This document shows, in pieces, positions 35,907 to 48,689 of a stretch of DNA of 64,000 nucleotides. Location of the stretch: assembly GCA_015680685.1 (NCBI GenBank), contig MNCI01004501.1, positions 345,979 through 409,978 of the forward strand. Direction: 5' to 3'. Both the position numbers and the translations under genes were made by a program. The notes under the pieces are model-generated. The model worked only from the letters and a program-made list of their open reading frames with translations. It was not told the origin of the DNA and did not search any database. Origin of the DNA: Gnetum montanum. Lineage: Eukaryota; Streptophyta; Gnetopsida; Gnetales; Gnetaceae. Position 1 is the first letter of the stretch, and each line of letters starts with the position of its first letter.

Positions 35907-36609
35907 GGCTATTTCATTAAAAATTGCTTAAAATAAGCTATAAAAGGAAAAATAAGAAGTAAATCCAAATAAGTGGAATTTACAAATGATCAAAGGCAAT
36001 AAAAATAGCTTAAAATGGAGCACTTTCTATAATTAGTAAGTTAGGGGTTAGGGGGTTTATCCCATTACCAAAAATAGAAAGCTAGGAAAGTTGATAACAA
36101 GCCTCACCCATGCTGGCCCCTTAACTACCTCTATGCTAGGTATGGCAAGGGGGGAAAGAAGGGGGTTGAGATGAGAGGAATCTCATACTTTTCTAATCCA
36201 ACATTGATGAGGGGAAAAAGGCTAGAAACCAAAGTGAGAAGTTCGTGTTTTTAACCAGAATGTGATTTTAGTAGGCTACTAATTTTCTTAGCTAAGAAAT
36301 ATTAGGAGAAGCTAATTGCCAAGAGATTAATGGTTTCTAGAAGGGTTGCACCACCAACTTTGGAAACTAAAAAAAATTGGCAAAAAAAGGAAGAAATGTA
36401 TCAATGCTAGCTTTGGACAAAATAATTCATAGTAGTTTCTATGAACAACCAACACCCAACCACCTACAACTTCTACACTACAATATTGGTCACAGGGAGG
36501 AAGGGGCAACACTAATTTTTTAAAAGTTTTGGCTGTAAATATTTGAGAAAAAGCATGTGAAATGGCAACATTGGCAATGGGGGATATCTAGTCATATAAA
36601 GTAGGCAAA

Positions 36610-36628
36610 GGCCCTCCTTGTAGCTCCA
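36610..36628 (-). promoter_or_regulatory. E2 primer-binding site, tRNA-Asn type
   Basis: Minus strand TGGAGCTACAAGGAGGGCC, differing at two places from the E1 site, six bases from the LTR end. Confidence 0.65.
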
Positions 36629-36634
36629 AAAAAC

Positions 36635-38103
36635 TATTGCAACTAGAAAAAATGATTGCTAGAAAACCAAGAGATCCAGTGTAGTAGCCTCAACCCAAAT
36701 CCCCATGGCCTCCAAAAAAATAGGATTTGAGGTGCCCTAGATGGTCTGGTAGATCATCCAAGGACTTGTAGAATGCACAATGAATGATGCAAATAACAAG
36801 AATACAAATTTGAAAATCAAAAGCAAAATATATTACACACAAACTAAAATTTTGAAATGTTATTGAAATAAATAAAAAATAAGTTTAGGTATGTGTACAA
36901 GAATTTCCCATGAGAGAGCAAAAGAGGCTACACTAGGGTAGAAACTCAAAGTCGGTTGAAGATAATGTGATCTACTTCATAATCTGGGTGCTCAACCATT
37001 CTTGATGTTATTGAAGCTTTTTTACTACAACTTCAAATCTGCAACTTGGATCACTACTGGGGTGAGAAAATTCTAAAATTTGGCTACCAAATTATCCATG
37101 CTAGGGATTAGGTATCCCAAAAATGCAATGTTGACACCAAAAATCCAAAAGTCTCAAGGGGGTTCCAAAGGGAATAATAGGATTACAAGGGTTCCATGCT
37201 AGGAAGCTCCAAGAAGGTACATTTCTCCAAGGTTGCAAGAGCTCTTGGAAGCCAAAATTGCTATGTGCTTAAAAATTTCAAGGTGTGGATCATAAAAGGG
37301 ATGTCATGGTTCTGATTTCATAGGTTTTGGACCATGATTTTTGCTACAAAATGGCTGAAAAATTGGCTAAAAATTTATGCAAATTTCTACCTTGTAGAGG
37401 TGAGATAGATGCCAAAATTTGGAAAGTTATCATATATGGTAAGTGCTAAACCCCCATGGCCATTTCATTTATTATAAATAGTAATGGGGGGGACACCTTC
37501 TATGCTAGAGGTATATCTTCCACCTTGAGCCTTCTGCCATCTTTGTTGAAGTGGTTGGTCAACTTTAAGATCATTAAAGTGAAAAAATCTTGTTAATGTA
37601 GCTTCCATGTTATGGGCATGCAATTTCCATGCTCAAGCTGGAGCCTCCATACTAGGGGAAAACTTCCAAACTGATGGAAGAGGTGTTTCATGTTGTGCAT
37701 GCAATCTCCATGCTAGGGAAAATTTCCCACACTGAGAGGGTAAGCCCCCACCCCTCTACACTAGAGGTAGGTGAGATTTATCTCCTTGTAGGTGTTCCCA
37801 GAGTAGAAAAGTGTATACTCCTCATAAAACCTATCAAGTTTTCATTTTTAGCATTCCAAAATGCATTTTTGATCCAACCCCATCCCCAGCCCAAATATTA
37901 ATACTAGGTAACCTTTTTCACTCTGTGAATGAGGCTTTGACCACTTATGAGACATTTTTTAACTCCAAAAGCATGAAATATGTGATATTATCTCTTATGT
38001 GTTACAATCTTCACATTTACAATAAATGTTTACCTTGAATTTCATAGGGTAAATGCTACATGATGAAAATTGATTATAACATGCAAATTTTCATGGTGTT
38101 TCA
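36635..38103 (-). repeat. E2 5' LTR
   Basis: Pairs with 18,308-19,742. Starts TGAAACACCATG on the minus strand at 38,103. Confidence 0.9.
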
Positions 38104-38108
38104 GTGAT

Positions 38109-39739
38109 CTCTTCTCTTATTTTTTTTCTTTTTATTTTTTTAGGGCTTGTTCAGCCCTTTCTTTTACTATCTTGAGAGTTATAATAAATTTCTCATCCAC
38201 TAAGTCTTACATTTTCTCTACCTTCATTGCTATGTCAATGACCAACTTTTGAATTAGTATTCTTTTGGATGACATCCTCTAAGTTTTCATCTTCTTATTT
38301 GTCACACATTCAAACATCTCATTTTTTTATTAAAGGATCTTAATTGTGCTCTTCAGCTGATTTTCTTTTCTTTAACTCTCCTTCTTCTTTTATCACTTAG
38401 TCTATCAACCTTTGAATTTGATGAGCAATCATCTCTGATAATCTTCCTTTTGCATAGATCCCAATGATTTCTCTATTCTTTCTTCATAACTCATCAATGA
38501 TATGTTTGAGTTGTTCCATCTATGAAAATCCATGACTTGGGCTTCTTTGTAGTAGAGAATAGTATCTGTCTATTGTTGTATCAAGGATTCATGTGGCCCT
38601 TTCTTTTATTCCTATATTTTCTTTCTTAAATTTGACAATTTAGAGTAAGTTTGATACTTATTAATAAAAATATCTAGCATGGTACTCCAACTTTGAATTG
38701 ACTTTGATTCTAAGGATCTATACAAGCTCTTTGTATCCTTGATGAGTGTTTTGGAAAACAACTTTAGTTTCTACTAATCACTTTCAATATTTTAAAGGGC
38801 ACAAGCATCATGGAATGCTTGAAGATGGTGTTATGGATCTACACTATATTCACCTTCAAATTTAAAAATTTTATTCATGTCTAGTCACTTAATATGACTA
38901 TCCCTTACATGCCTAGTTGAAATATACATTTCTTCCCTAATATTGATCATACTACAAGTAGCCAATAGGGGTTCTTTATGGTCATCGGGTTCATAAGCTC
39001 TATTGTAGTGGTGTTCCCTTCAATGCTCATAGTGCTCTCTCTCTTTGCACGTATTCCTATCTTTTCTTTGTTCATACTCATCCTCTTTTTCATCAAGATA
39101 CCTTCTACAATATTCATGCCTTTCATGATTCCTACATCTTTCCTTGTGATCTCTAAGTCTTCACTTCCTTTTATCAAATTCTACTAATGATCATAAGGAT
39201 GAAGAGGAAGTAGTTGGAGAATGATGTTAGCTAGTTCTTCTTTACATAATCTATGATTCATTACTTTGTGATTCCATAGAAGCTCTAGGTCTTAAGCTCT
39301 ACCTACATTTAGAGTCTTCTACCTCTCTTCTTGAAGTCTTTGCAAGGGTCAAATGTGATTGTACCTTAACAAGTTCTTCTAGATGAATGATAGACATTTG
39401 TGAATGGGATTCATGATTGTGGTAGAGTTTCTCTATCAAGAATGCATCATCATTAATTTCCTCTAGGCCGCATTTTCATTAACTTCCTTTCATTTGCTAT
39501 TTTCATGTTTCATTTCCTTGGAAACATCCCTTCTTACTTGCACTCCTATCTCTTCTTTGTTTGTACTCATCCTCTTCTTCATCAGGATACCTTTTGTGAT
39601 ATTCATGTATTTCATGATCCCTACATCTTTCCCTATCATGATATCTAAGACTTCACTCCCTTCTATCAAATTTTTCTGGTGACCATGAGGAGGAAGATGA
39701 AGTAGTTGGAAAACAATGCTAGCTAGTTCTCCTTTGGTA
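38109..39739 (-). pseudogene. gag: H gag, capsid-coding piece
   Basis: Decayed minus-strand frame. From right to left it has an Arg/Glu-rich stretch (ERCRNHERHEYCRRYLDEKE, 39,150-39,060), then LDMNKIFKFEGEYSVD, HHLQAFHDACALQNIE, LKLFSKTLIKD, IQSWSTMLDIFINKYQTYSK, LRKKI, DRYYSLLQRSPSHGFS and IIDEL (to about 38,400). These align block by block with the gag at 54,900-55,300 and 61,400-61,850. Between 38,950 and 39,740 the sequence contains a tandem duplication. Interrupted on the left by E2 and on the right by a solo LTR. Confidence 0.75.
38950..39739 (-). repeat. Tandem duplication inside H gag
   Basis: The segment 38,985-39,540 recurs as 39,545-39,739 plus 41,316-41,550 plus the start of 48,690-48,760. 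The second copy was later split by the solo LTR and the copia element. Shared words include 'cctctctt..ttgaagtctt' and 'tcatactcatcctctt'. Confidence 0.75.
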
Positions 39740-39744
39740 ACTCT

Positions 39745-41310
39745 TGAAACACTACAAAAATTTTCATGTTATAGTTAATCTTCATTATGTAGCTTTCACC
39801 CCATGAATCCTGAGGTAAAACTTCATTATAAATGTGAAGATTGTAATCCACAATGAGTAATTTCACATACTTTATACTTTTGGGGCTGAAAAATGCCTCA
39901 TAAGTAGTCAAAGCCTTATTTTCTAAGTGACAAAAAAGTCATCTAGTATCTATATTTTGGCTTAGAGGGTCAAAAATGCATTTTGGAATGCCAAAAAAGG
40001 TAATTTGATGGGTTTTATGGGGGTATATACCTTTTTACGCTGAAAACACATGCAAGAGGGTAAATCTCACATATCCCCAACATGGAAGAATGGAAGTTTT
40101 CCCCCTTCAACATGGAGACCACATGCATAGCCTAGAAACCTTTCCTCCTTAGTGTGGAAGTTTTCCCCCAACATGGAGTCTTCACCCCTAGCATTGAAAA
40201 TTTCATCCCCCATCGTGGAAGCCACAACAGCCAAATTTCAACACTTTATACATTTCAACATTGACCAGATACTTCAGCAAGTATGGTGAAGATCTCAGCA
40301 TGGAAGATTCATCTTTAGTGTGAAAAGTATGCCCCAGTTACTATTTATAGTAAATGGAATGGCCATGGGAGGGAAACACATAGTAACCCCCCAAATTTAG
40401 GCATCCATCTCACTTGAATTTGACAACTAATTTACCACCAATTGCTAGCCAATTTGAAGCCAAATCATAGCCATTTTGTAGCCTCATTAATGACCCAAAG
40501 AACCTTTAAAAGCCAACATCAAACACCATTTACAATTTCTAGAATTTTTAGATAGTTTAGCAATTTTCAAAAGGTTCAGCAACTTTTGGCATTCAAACAC
40601 TTTGACAATTACATACATTTTTGCACATAAAATTGTTCACAGTTCTACACTTGGGCATTCTCAAGCACTTGAGATTTTTTACAACTTTTCACACTTGTAT
40701 TCTCTTGAACCTAGTGTAAATACCCTATGACCTTGGGGCCTCATAACCACCTTTGGGATTATGAATTTTCAAGCTCCACACTACACTCTTGGGATTCCCA
40801 ACTCCTAGCATAGAGCATTTGGGCAACTTAGATTTTTCACACTTCTTAATATCCACTATAGCCAATGTTATAGATCTGATATTGTAGCTAAGGAAGGTCC
40901 AAAAGCATCAGGAGTGGCTTAGCACCCAAATCGTGGAGTGGATTGCATTGGCTTCAATAAGCTTTCAATGTCTACACCAGCGAACCCCTACTTGGCTACT
41001 CATCCAAGCATCACTTGTACACATTTTCTCTACCTTATTCTTTATTTTTTCTAATAAATTTTTAAGTTTTTGGTTTTGTCTAAAAAAATGCATTTGTTTA
41101 TTATCTATGCATTATTCAGATCTACTATCGATTTTGCATTTCATTCACCACATTTTGCATTCTGTAAGTCCTTGCTTAATCTACCAGACCCACTAGGGCA
41201 CCTCGAATCTCATTTTTTTTCTCATGGAGGCCCTAGGAATTCATGGGATGAGGAACTACTACACTAAGGATCTTTGGTTTTTCTAATGACCAAGGTTTTT
41301 AGTCATAAAA
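39745..41310 (+). repeat. Solo LTR of the E1/E2 family
   Basis: Starts TGAAACACTAC and aligns, in inverted orientation, with both E2 LTRs over its length. It is flanked by ACTCT at 39,740-39,744 and 41,311-41,315. No internal region follows, so it is the product of LTR-LTR recombination. Open frames within it are chance. Confidence 0.85.
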
Positions 41311-41315
41311 ACTCT

Positions 41316-41550
41316 ATTATTCATCTATTTATGATTCCATAGAAGCTCTAAGGCTTATGCTCACCTACACTTAGAGTCTTATACCTCTCTTCTTGATGTC
41401 TTTACAAAGGCTAAATGTAATTGTACCTTGACATGTTCTTCCAGATGAATGATCAGCATTTGTAAATGGGATTCATGATTGTGGTGGAGTTTCTTTGTTA
41501 GGAATGGATCATCATTAATTTCATCTAGGATAACATTGTGGTTAACTTTT
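41316..41550 (-). pseudogene. gag: H gag, small piece between two insertions
   Basis: Equivalent to 39,240-39,480 (the other copy of the tandem duplication). Decayed; no separate function. Confidence 0.6.
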
Positions 41551-42747
41551 TGTCTAAGGATCATTGAACTTAGAAGGGGAAGGATGAATAATTTTCCCAA
41601 ATAAAAAATTTTTGACACAAAGCACACACTAATTTTAATGTGATTCCCCAACTTGGGTAGTCCACACTCAAAGGGTAGTTTGCAAACACACCTCTAGACT
41701 TTGTTCCTTCCAAAATGTGCTTTGAAGGATACCACACCCTATACAAGCTCTAAGCTCCACTTTAGAGTGATTTGATGCTATGAATCCACTCAACCCACAA
41801 GGTCCCCACAAGCTTAGAATGTGATTTTAAGGATCCCACTACCTTTACAACTTGAGCTTTCCTTCAATGTGTTGTGGCACTACACCAACACTTAATCCCA
41901 CAAGATCCCGACAAGCTCAAGCAAGATGCCTTCCCACAAAAAGTACATCAATCCCATAGGGCAATAAAAGCAAACTATAATCACAAGGAATGAATGCCAC
42001 TAATTATTCTAATCCTTGTACTTTTAGGCACAGCTCACTTTGACCAATTACAATAGACAAAATATTGTACAATGAGGAGCAATAATGATTACAATGATTG
42101 CCAAATGATTACAATTGATATTACACAATGCTTTCTCTTTTTCCAATGAGATTGAAGTCCTCTTATAGCTAATATGTTTTCACAATCACTTCAAAACTTA
42201 TGCAATGACTATCTAACAATCACTAAATACATCTTCTTCGAGACTAAGACATCTTTCTGCATCATGCCTTCAATCTACAAAGATGTCTTCTTCACATGAA
42301 AGACATCTTCTTTATAGGGGAGATGTCTACTATTTTCAGAGACGTCTTTCTAGGCCCTCTTCAATCTGGCAAAGCATCTACTATTTTTTGAATACATCTT
42401 TGAAAAGGCCTCTTTTACAAGGGCCAAAAATGAAACTACTCTTTTTGATGCTAGGAGCCTTTAGATGCCTCCAAAAACATCCCCATAGACCTTATAACCT
42501 CCTAGACTAATCAAAATAAGCCGAAAACACTTTGAAACATGCCAAAACATTCAAAAATGATCCTCAACAAAAATAGACATATTTTTATTGAATTATTCAT
42601 ATTTGTCCATACTCCCTTGAGTGCTTGTGATTCCAATTTTCTTGTGAGTCCTTGAGTCCTTTGCTCTTGCTCATGTAAGTACAACAACCACACAAACATC
42701 CTTGTACTCCATTTTTCTTAATGTTTTAACATACCAAAGGGTCAAAA
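41551..42747 (-). repeat. Copia 3' LTR
   Basis: Matches 46,483-46,589 plus 47,639-48,689. Contains the AGACATCTT/AGATGTCT cluster (42,229-42,410). Confidence 0.85.
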
Positions 42748-42765
42748 ATCTCCCCCTTTTTGGTA
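42748..42765 (-). promoter_or_regulatory. Copia polypurine tract
   Basis: Minus strand CCAAAAAGGGGGAGA next to the 3' LTR; this form is common in plant SIRE/Maximus-type copia elements. Confidence 0.65.
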
Positions 42766-45214
42766 ATTTCCAAAACTTAAGAAAATGGATTATTCTTCAT
42801 CACAATATCACAATACATAAGCTACTTCTCCTTCTTTTTGGACATGACCAAAAAGTATGATGCATATAAACATGCATCTTAAAGATATATCATTTTAGAA
42901 CAAAAACATATAGTTATGAGAGCCATTACATACGGAGCATAACCATTATCACATAAATCTTTTCCTTTGTATGGAGATCATCCAAAAGAATCTAAACACC
43001 TATAAAAATGTTTCATGATATCAATATGCATGACACAAAATCATTTTACAAGAGAACTAGTTGAAGAGTACACATCTCATTAATTTCATAGGGCTAATGA
43101 AGTAAATTTAGTTTTTATCAAGAGCATTCCTTCATCTATTTACAACAAGAAGCACAACTAATACAAGCCTTGCAGTATCCTATCTACTGTGATTTTAGAA
43201 TCATCCAACATTTTTTTGAAATGATCAATAATCCAATAGCAAGTTCATGACAAGAGAGTTTAAAACATGCATATTCAACTTTTAAGACAAACCAATACAT
43301 CTAATCATGCTAAATATATCAAAGATCAAAAACAACCAATCAACTTTTTATCCAAAAGAACATTCATAAACTAATATATGATAATCATGTTAAATGCAAG
43401 AAAAATTAGCATATGGATATACCTCATATCTTACCAAAAGAGATCATGAATACCTATTCTAGTACATCTCAGGTCATATTTGCAATATGGGCTTTAGGTA
43501 CTAAGAAAGATATATTCTCAACATACAAAAGGTTAGACAATAAATAGTGCTCATAGGTAAGTTTATATAGCATATAAATATCAAGAGCTTTTATCATAAA
43601 ATTTCATCATAAGGATTTAATAAATGTCCTTCTTTTTACAACATTACCAAATGAATATGCTCTTCCTTGCTCATTTTTATCAAAGGGTGAGATGAAATAT
43701 GAAGTTTTGCTACTTGAGTAAATTTTAGTAAAAGCCTTAAGAGATTGCCCCTACACTAGTGGCCTCTTGGATTAGGTATAGGCTTCCCTTGCATATGTGT
43801 AGATTCTAATGCTTCCTTTGGACCACAATTTTGGATCAACTTGTTCTTTTCTCATCAAAGTAGTATTTTTGAAAATTAATATTAAGATCAAGTGTGGAGA
43901 CTAAGGTTTCCCATTAGTAAATCCTTTCAACAAAGAAGATGAAAATATTTTTAATGTTTATTGCAGGCAATTTCCTTCTAGATAATTAACAAGAAATCCC
44001 TTTTTAAGGGAATCCACTACAATCTACAACTTTTGTAATGCATCTATTTGTTGAAATGTCCATTAAAATCCATATAGAACAACTTAGAAAAACTAGTAGA
44101 TGTTTTGCCTAAGAGTAGAGATATCAAAGTAGACAACTACTTTGAGAGAGAGAGATGTCTTCTATCAAAATCAGACATCTCAAATGTAGGTAAGAAATCT
44201 AACTATTAGAGTAGACATTTATCCTACTAGGGCTGAAGATAAAGATGCTCATTTTGAGGTTAGGAACCTCTTGACACTTTCAAACAAGTTACCATAGCCC
44301 CTTACAACTTCTAGACTTGTCAGAATATGTTTAAAACATCTCAAAATATGGAATAGCATCTTGAAATCATAAAAAAATCAACATAATAAAACATACATAA
44401 ACATCATACATTCATTGAGAAATATATAAGAGCTAGGAGATGTACCCAAAAATTTGGAGTGCCACACCAAGATCATCTTTGAGAAAAATACCTTTCATGA
44501 AGATAGCGAATAATTCAAATGCTTAAGGACTTCCTTTTTCAAAGTATCCATCTTCAAAACCAAACTATAAGATTTCATAAGGAAGCAACAATGCCATAGC
44601 TTAATTACAAGTTTGGAGCACATGACATATATGTTTAAAAAGTAATACATTTAAAAAGTAGTAATCGTTCAACAAGGAGCTTCTGGACTATGATTTTTAA
44701 ACCACTTGAAACCAATACATTCTAAATAAGATTCCAAAATATGATTTATCAATAAAAATTTTAAAAATAGTACAAACAATCAACATATTATAGTTCAAAA
44801 ATCTTGCAAGATTAAGTGGGAATTTCTTTTGGATTTCCAATAACTTCCATTCAATCATAAACTAATCTATTCGAATCATGTCAAGGTATAATGATTATAA
44901 CTATACTTACCATTGCCTTGCCTTGCTTGTGGATGGAGTTCAAGATGCCTAGTAAGCTTCAGAATGAAATCCCCCTTTTCAGGTTTCTTATCTTACACAA
45001 ATTTTGCTAATTTTTAAGGCTTGCCTCCCTTTCACGAAATTGTTGGAGAGATTCTTATCATTCTCATCTTCTTTCCTTTTGATTCTCCAAACTTTCTTGA
45101 TTTCCTGTGACTTGTTTTTCTATCATTTTTACTTTGTAAAAATTCTTTCTAAGCACATTCAAATAAGACAAAGGAGTTCTATTATATGACCAGGTGCTCA
45201 TGTGATAATATTTT
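42766..45214. other. Copia interior without recognisable pol
   Basis: About 2.4 kb, AT-rich. I see no protein signature apart from a possible continuation of Gag at 45,180-45,000. At 44,110-44,400 a fragment resembles the copia LTR (AGATGTCT words, then similarity to 42,430-42,545), so a second, broken LTR may lie here. Confidence 0.5.
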
Positions 45215-46440
45215 AGATTTTAGTTCCATTGCTTATGCCCAAACCTATTACAATAATAATATCTAATTTTCCTGTTGTAGAAAAAGTGATTAAAATAATC
45301 AAACCTTCAAGGTGCTTTTGGTTGTATTACAGCTACTTCTGATCGATATGTAGTGCCTATTGTTACTTCAATCTTTGGAGAGTCCTTTTGTTAGGATAGA
45401 GGTTGTGCAAGTTATTCTTCTTTTGAATAGTATCCTAGTCCACTTTTATCTTTTGGACTTCTTCCTTGTCTAAGAACCATTTCAAGGGACTCCTTCCCTT
45501 TAACCATCCTTTCATTCACAAGATTTACATCTACAAGCTATTCTTTCATCTACCCATACAACTTTTTTAGTTTTTTATTCTCAACCCTAAGGTCTAGCAT
45601 TTCCTTTGTGAGATCTAAAATTGTTGTATTCAATAAAGAAATTTCTTAGTCCTTTGTTTTTACTTTCTTGTTCAACTTTGTATAAAGATTTTAAAAATTT
45701 AAAAGTTCATTACATAATAAATAAAACCTTTCATCCTCATTAAGTTCATAATCTAAGGTATCAACATCATCATTTGTGAGAGCCATATAGATGAGGCATG
45801 AATCCTTTACATCATCCTTCACCTTTTCTTCACTTTGCTTTGCATCATCCCGACTTGAGTAGAAGTTGGTCTTTCTCATCTCCTCATCATTTTTGTCCTT
45901 TTTCTATAACTTGCCACTACTAGGACATTTGGAGACCTCATGGCCTCTTCTACCACATACCAAGAATTCTATTGAAGATTAGTCAAAACTAGAACTTAAA
46001 AAAATTTTACCTCTTTCTTTACCTTCAAATTGATTGGGTTATTGTTGATTGAAGCTCTCATTCATCTACTCAGTTACATTGGTTAGTTCTTGAATCTCAG
46101 CCTTAAGATCTAAGTTTTCATTCTTGAGATAAAATCATTCATCATTAAGAACTTTAATTTTTATTTCCTTAGCATGAAAAGCATATTTTATCTCAATGCA
46201 CAACTTTTGAAAAGAAAGAAATTTATGAAAAAATATCCCTTGCCTTTCTTCAAAGGAAACATCATTCAAATAATCATGAGTTTTGTTAACTTTAAAAGCA
46301 TAACCATCTTTATTTCTAAATGTAAAGAAGGAAATCAGAGACTTACCTTTATAGTAGATGTGATATATGAATTGATGGAGCACATTAGTCTCTTTGTCCA
46401 AATTCATTTGATGTTAATTGTCCCTTCCATGTTCACTCTT
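45215..46440 (-). pseudogene. gag: Copia gag remnant
   Basis: Gag of a plant copia element. On the minus strand: N-terminal frame 46,407-46,135; zinc knuckle CGRRGHEVSKC (about 45,925-45,955; the first Cys pair is damaged); SCLIYMALTNDD (45,879-45,691). Then a long coiled-coil spacer (KTKDxEISLLNTTILDLTKE, LRVENKKLKKLYG), the motif KSGLGYY, and a second Cys/His segment YYCNRFGHKQWN near 45,250. This order is known from plant copia polyproteins, where it is followed by protease and integrase. These do not follow here. Several stops. Confidence 0.75.
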
Positions 46441-46470
46441 GAAGATTGATGTAGAGTGTAAGAGTACCAA

Positions 46471-46482
46471 GCTCTAATACCA
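46471..46482 (-). promoter_or_regulatory. Copia primer-binding site, initiator tRNA-Met
   Basis: Minus strand TGGTATTAGAGC, one change from the usual TGGTATCAGAGC. Confidence 0.8.
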
Positions 46483-48689
46483 CTTGAGGATCATTGAACT
46501 TAGAAGTGGAAGATAAATAAGTTTTCCAAATTAAAAATCATTGACACAAAGGACACACCAATTTTAATGTGGTTCCCCAACTTGGGTAGTGATGAGACGC
46601 GACATGCATAGCACCACGATATCGCGTCTTCCCCTGCAATATCGCGTACGCGATATCGCGGTCTGCCGCCATATCTATAAATAAGAGGTGGCACTCCCTT
46701 CATTTCCAAATCCTGGCTAGAAGTAGCGAAGCTCTGGCAGTTTGAACACTCCAAAGTTAGATTAATTTCCCATGTGCCCGCAATAGGAGTCTTAGAGTGA
46801 ACGGCTCTTTATTTGAGCAACTTTGTAACTTGAACACAAGTTATGTACGGCAATAAAGACGAACTTGATTAGATAAACCTTGTAGTACATGGTTATATTT
46901 TATTGTTATTTATTACTTTCCTAGTGCGCACGAGTACGAATTGATTACGAGCATCTACGGATGTGTACGGCTAATCAAGGAATCGGCTACTCGTCGCAAT
47001 GCGTGAGTACAACTTGACTACGAGCATTGTGACTGCTTGGTAACCCAGTAGCGTATTCCAGGATCTGCACTTGGTAATCCAAGTAGTAGTCCAATGTGTA
47101 CGGCTAGTTAAGGAATTGGCTACTCATCGCTAGGCTAGAACGTGTGATAAGTACGACTTGGCTACGAGCATCCACGGGTGTGTACGGCTAGCCAAGGAAT
47201 CGGCTGCTTATCACACTTAGGGTAAATAGGTGCCTCAGTATGACCACTTCGAGCACTTGCGTTACATGTGGTGATCCCAGTAACAATTAGCATTTGGTAG
47301 CCACAGTTGCATAGTTTAGGGTATGTCCAGTAAGTGGGAAGGGATGCTGACGCTAGTTAATTTAGACTTAGGACATTAGTTAGAGTTATTTAGTTTCTCA
47401 ACCCTTTCCCTCATAGTTTAGGAGATAAACTGAAAAATACCAAAAAAATCATATACCTCAGACTTGCTTAACCATACACCGTGACACATACAATCAAGCC
47501 TGGGAAGACAACGAACGATTAACCCCAAGTGTTTCTTGTGGCGTTAAGGCATTTAGTCTGCGGAGTTCAACCGGATCACACGTACACGCTTGTATTCGTA
47601 TGGTTGAGTGTAGGGGTACCTCGCCACTCATCAGGTAGTCTACACTTAGAGGGTAGTTTGCAAGTATAGTTCCAAACTTTGTTGCTTTCAAAATGTGGTT
47701 CAAAGGGTATGATACCCTATATAAGCTCTAAGTTCCACTCCAAAGTGATTCAATGCTATGAATCCACTCAATCCTACAAGGTTCTAACAAGCTTAGAATG
47801 TGGTTCTAAGGATCCCACTACCTTTACAACTTGAGCTTTTCTCTAAAGTGTTGTTGTGCTACACCAACACTCAATCCTATAGGATCCTAACAAGCTCAAA
47901 AGCAAGATGACTTTCCACAAGAAGCACATCAACCCTGCAAGATAATAAAAGAGAACTACAATCATAAGGAATGAATACAACTAAGTTTGCTAATCCTTGT
48001 ACATTGATGCATAGCTCACTTTAACCAATTACAATAGACAAAATATTATACAATGAGAAAAAAAATGATTACAATTGATAGTACACAATGATTACCCTGT
48101 TCACAATAGGACTAAAGTATTCTTATAGCCAATATGTTTTCAAGATCACTTTGGAATTCATGCAATGGCTATCTAATAGTCACTGGAGATGTCTTCTTTG
48201 AGACTAAGACGTCTTTCTGCATCATGCCTTCATTCTAGAAAGACATCTTCTTCACATGAGAGATGTCTTCTTTATAGGAGAGACATATTTCTAGATCTTC
48301 TTTAATTCTAACAAGATGTCTACAATTTTTAGAAGACATCTTTGGAAAGATGTCTCTTCTGTAGGATCCAAAAATGAACTTTCTTATTTTAATGTTGTGA
48401 GCCTCTGGATGTCTCCAAACATGCTCCCATAGACCTTATAACATCCTAGACTCATCAAAATGAGCTAGAAACACTCTAAAACATTCCAAAACATCTAGGA
48501 ATCATCCTAAACAAAAATACATATTTTTTTCAATTTTTCATATTCATCCATGCTCCCTTGATTCCTTGTGATTCTAAATTTTCTTGTGAGTCCTTGAGTC
48601 CTTTGCTTTTGCTCTTGTAAACACAACAACCATACAAACATACTTGTACTCCATTTTTCTTAACATTTTGACATATCAAAAGGTTAACA
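46483..48689 (-). repeat. Copia 5' LTR with inserted solo LTR
   Basis: LTR parts 46,483-46,589 and 47,639-48,689 align with 41,551-42,747; the part between is the Athila-type solo LTR and its duplication. Confidence 0.85.
46590..47633 (+). repeat. Young Athila-type solo LTR
   Basis: 1,044 bp with perfect inverted ends TGATGAG...CTCATCA and the duplication GGTAG at 46,585-46,589 and 47,634-47,638. CpG sites are well kept. Related to the LTRs at 49,220, 52,976 and 60,141. Palindromic GCGATATCGC words at about 46,614-46,662 precede the TATA box TATAAATAAG (46,676-46,685). Confidence 0.92.

Larger units (their letters stand above)
18308..38103 (-). mobile_element. E2: complete, decayed Tat/Ogre-like element, 19.8 kb
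   Basis: Minus strand. LTRs at 18,308-19,742 and 36,635-38,103, PBS at 36,610-36,628, PPT at 19,743-19,755. Coding order in element direction: gag, PR, antisense gene (plus strand), RT, RNase H, second RNase H, integrase. The second RNase H is a hallmark of the Tat lineage. In about 100 bp of the two LTRs compared by eye, roughly 12 positions differ, so the insertion is old. All genes have many stops. Confidence 0.9.
18303..38108. other. Target-site duplication GTGAT flanking E2
   Basis: GTGAT at 18,303-18,307 and again at 38,104-38,108, directly outside the two LTR ends. This 5-bp repeat proves that the two LTRs belong to one insertion. Confidence 0.9.
41551..48689 (-). mobile_element. Ty1/copia element with gag but no visible pol
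   Basis: LTRs 41,551-42,747 and 46,483-48,689, the latter enlarged by a solo LTR. PBS of the initiator-Met type, PPT AAAAAGGGGGAGA, and gag at 46,440-45,215. The ~2.4 kb between gag and the 3' LTR shows no integrase, RT or RNase H. Flanks are CTTTT and TTTTC, a possible but imperfect duplication. The insertion interrupts gag of H. Confidence 0.8.
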
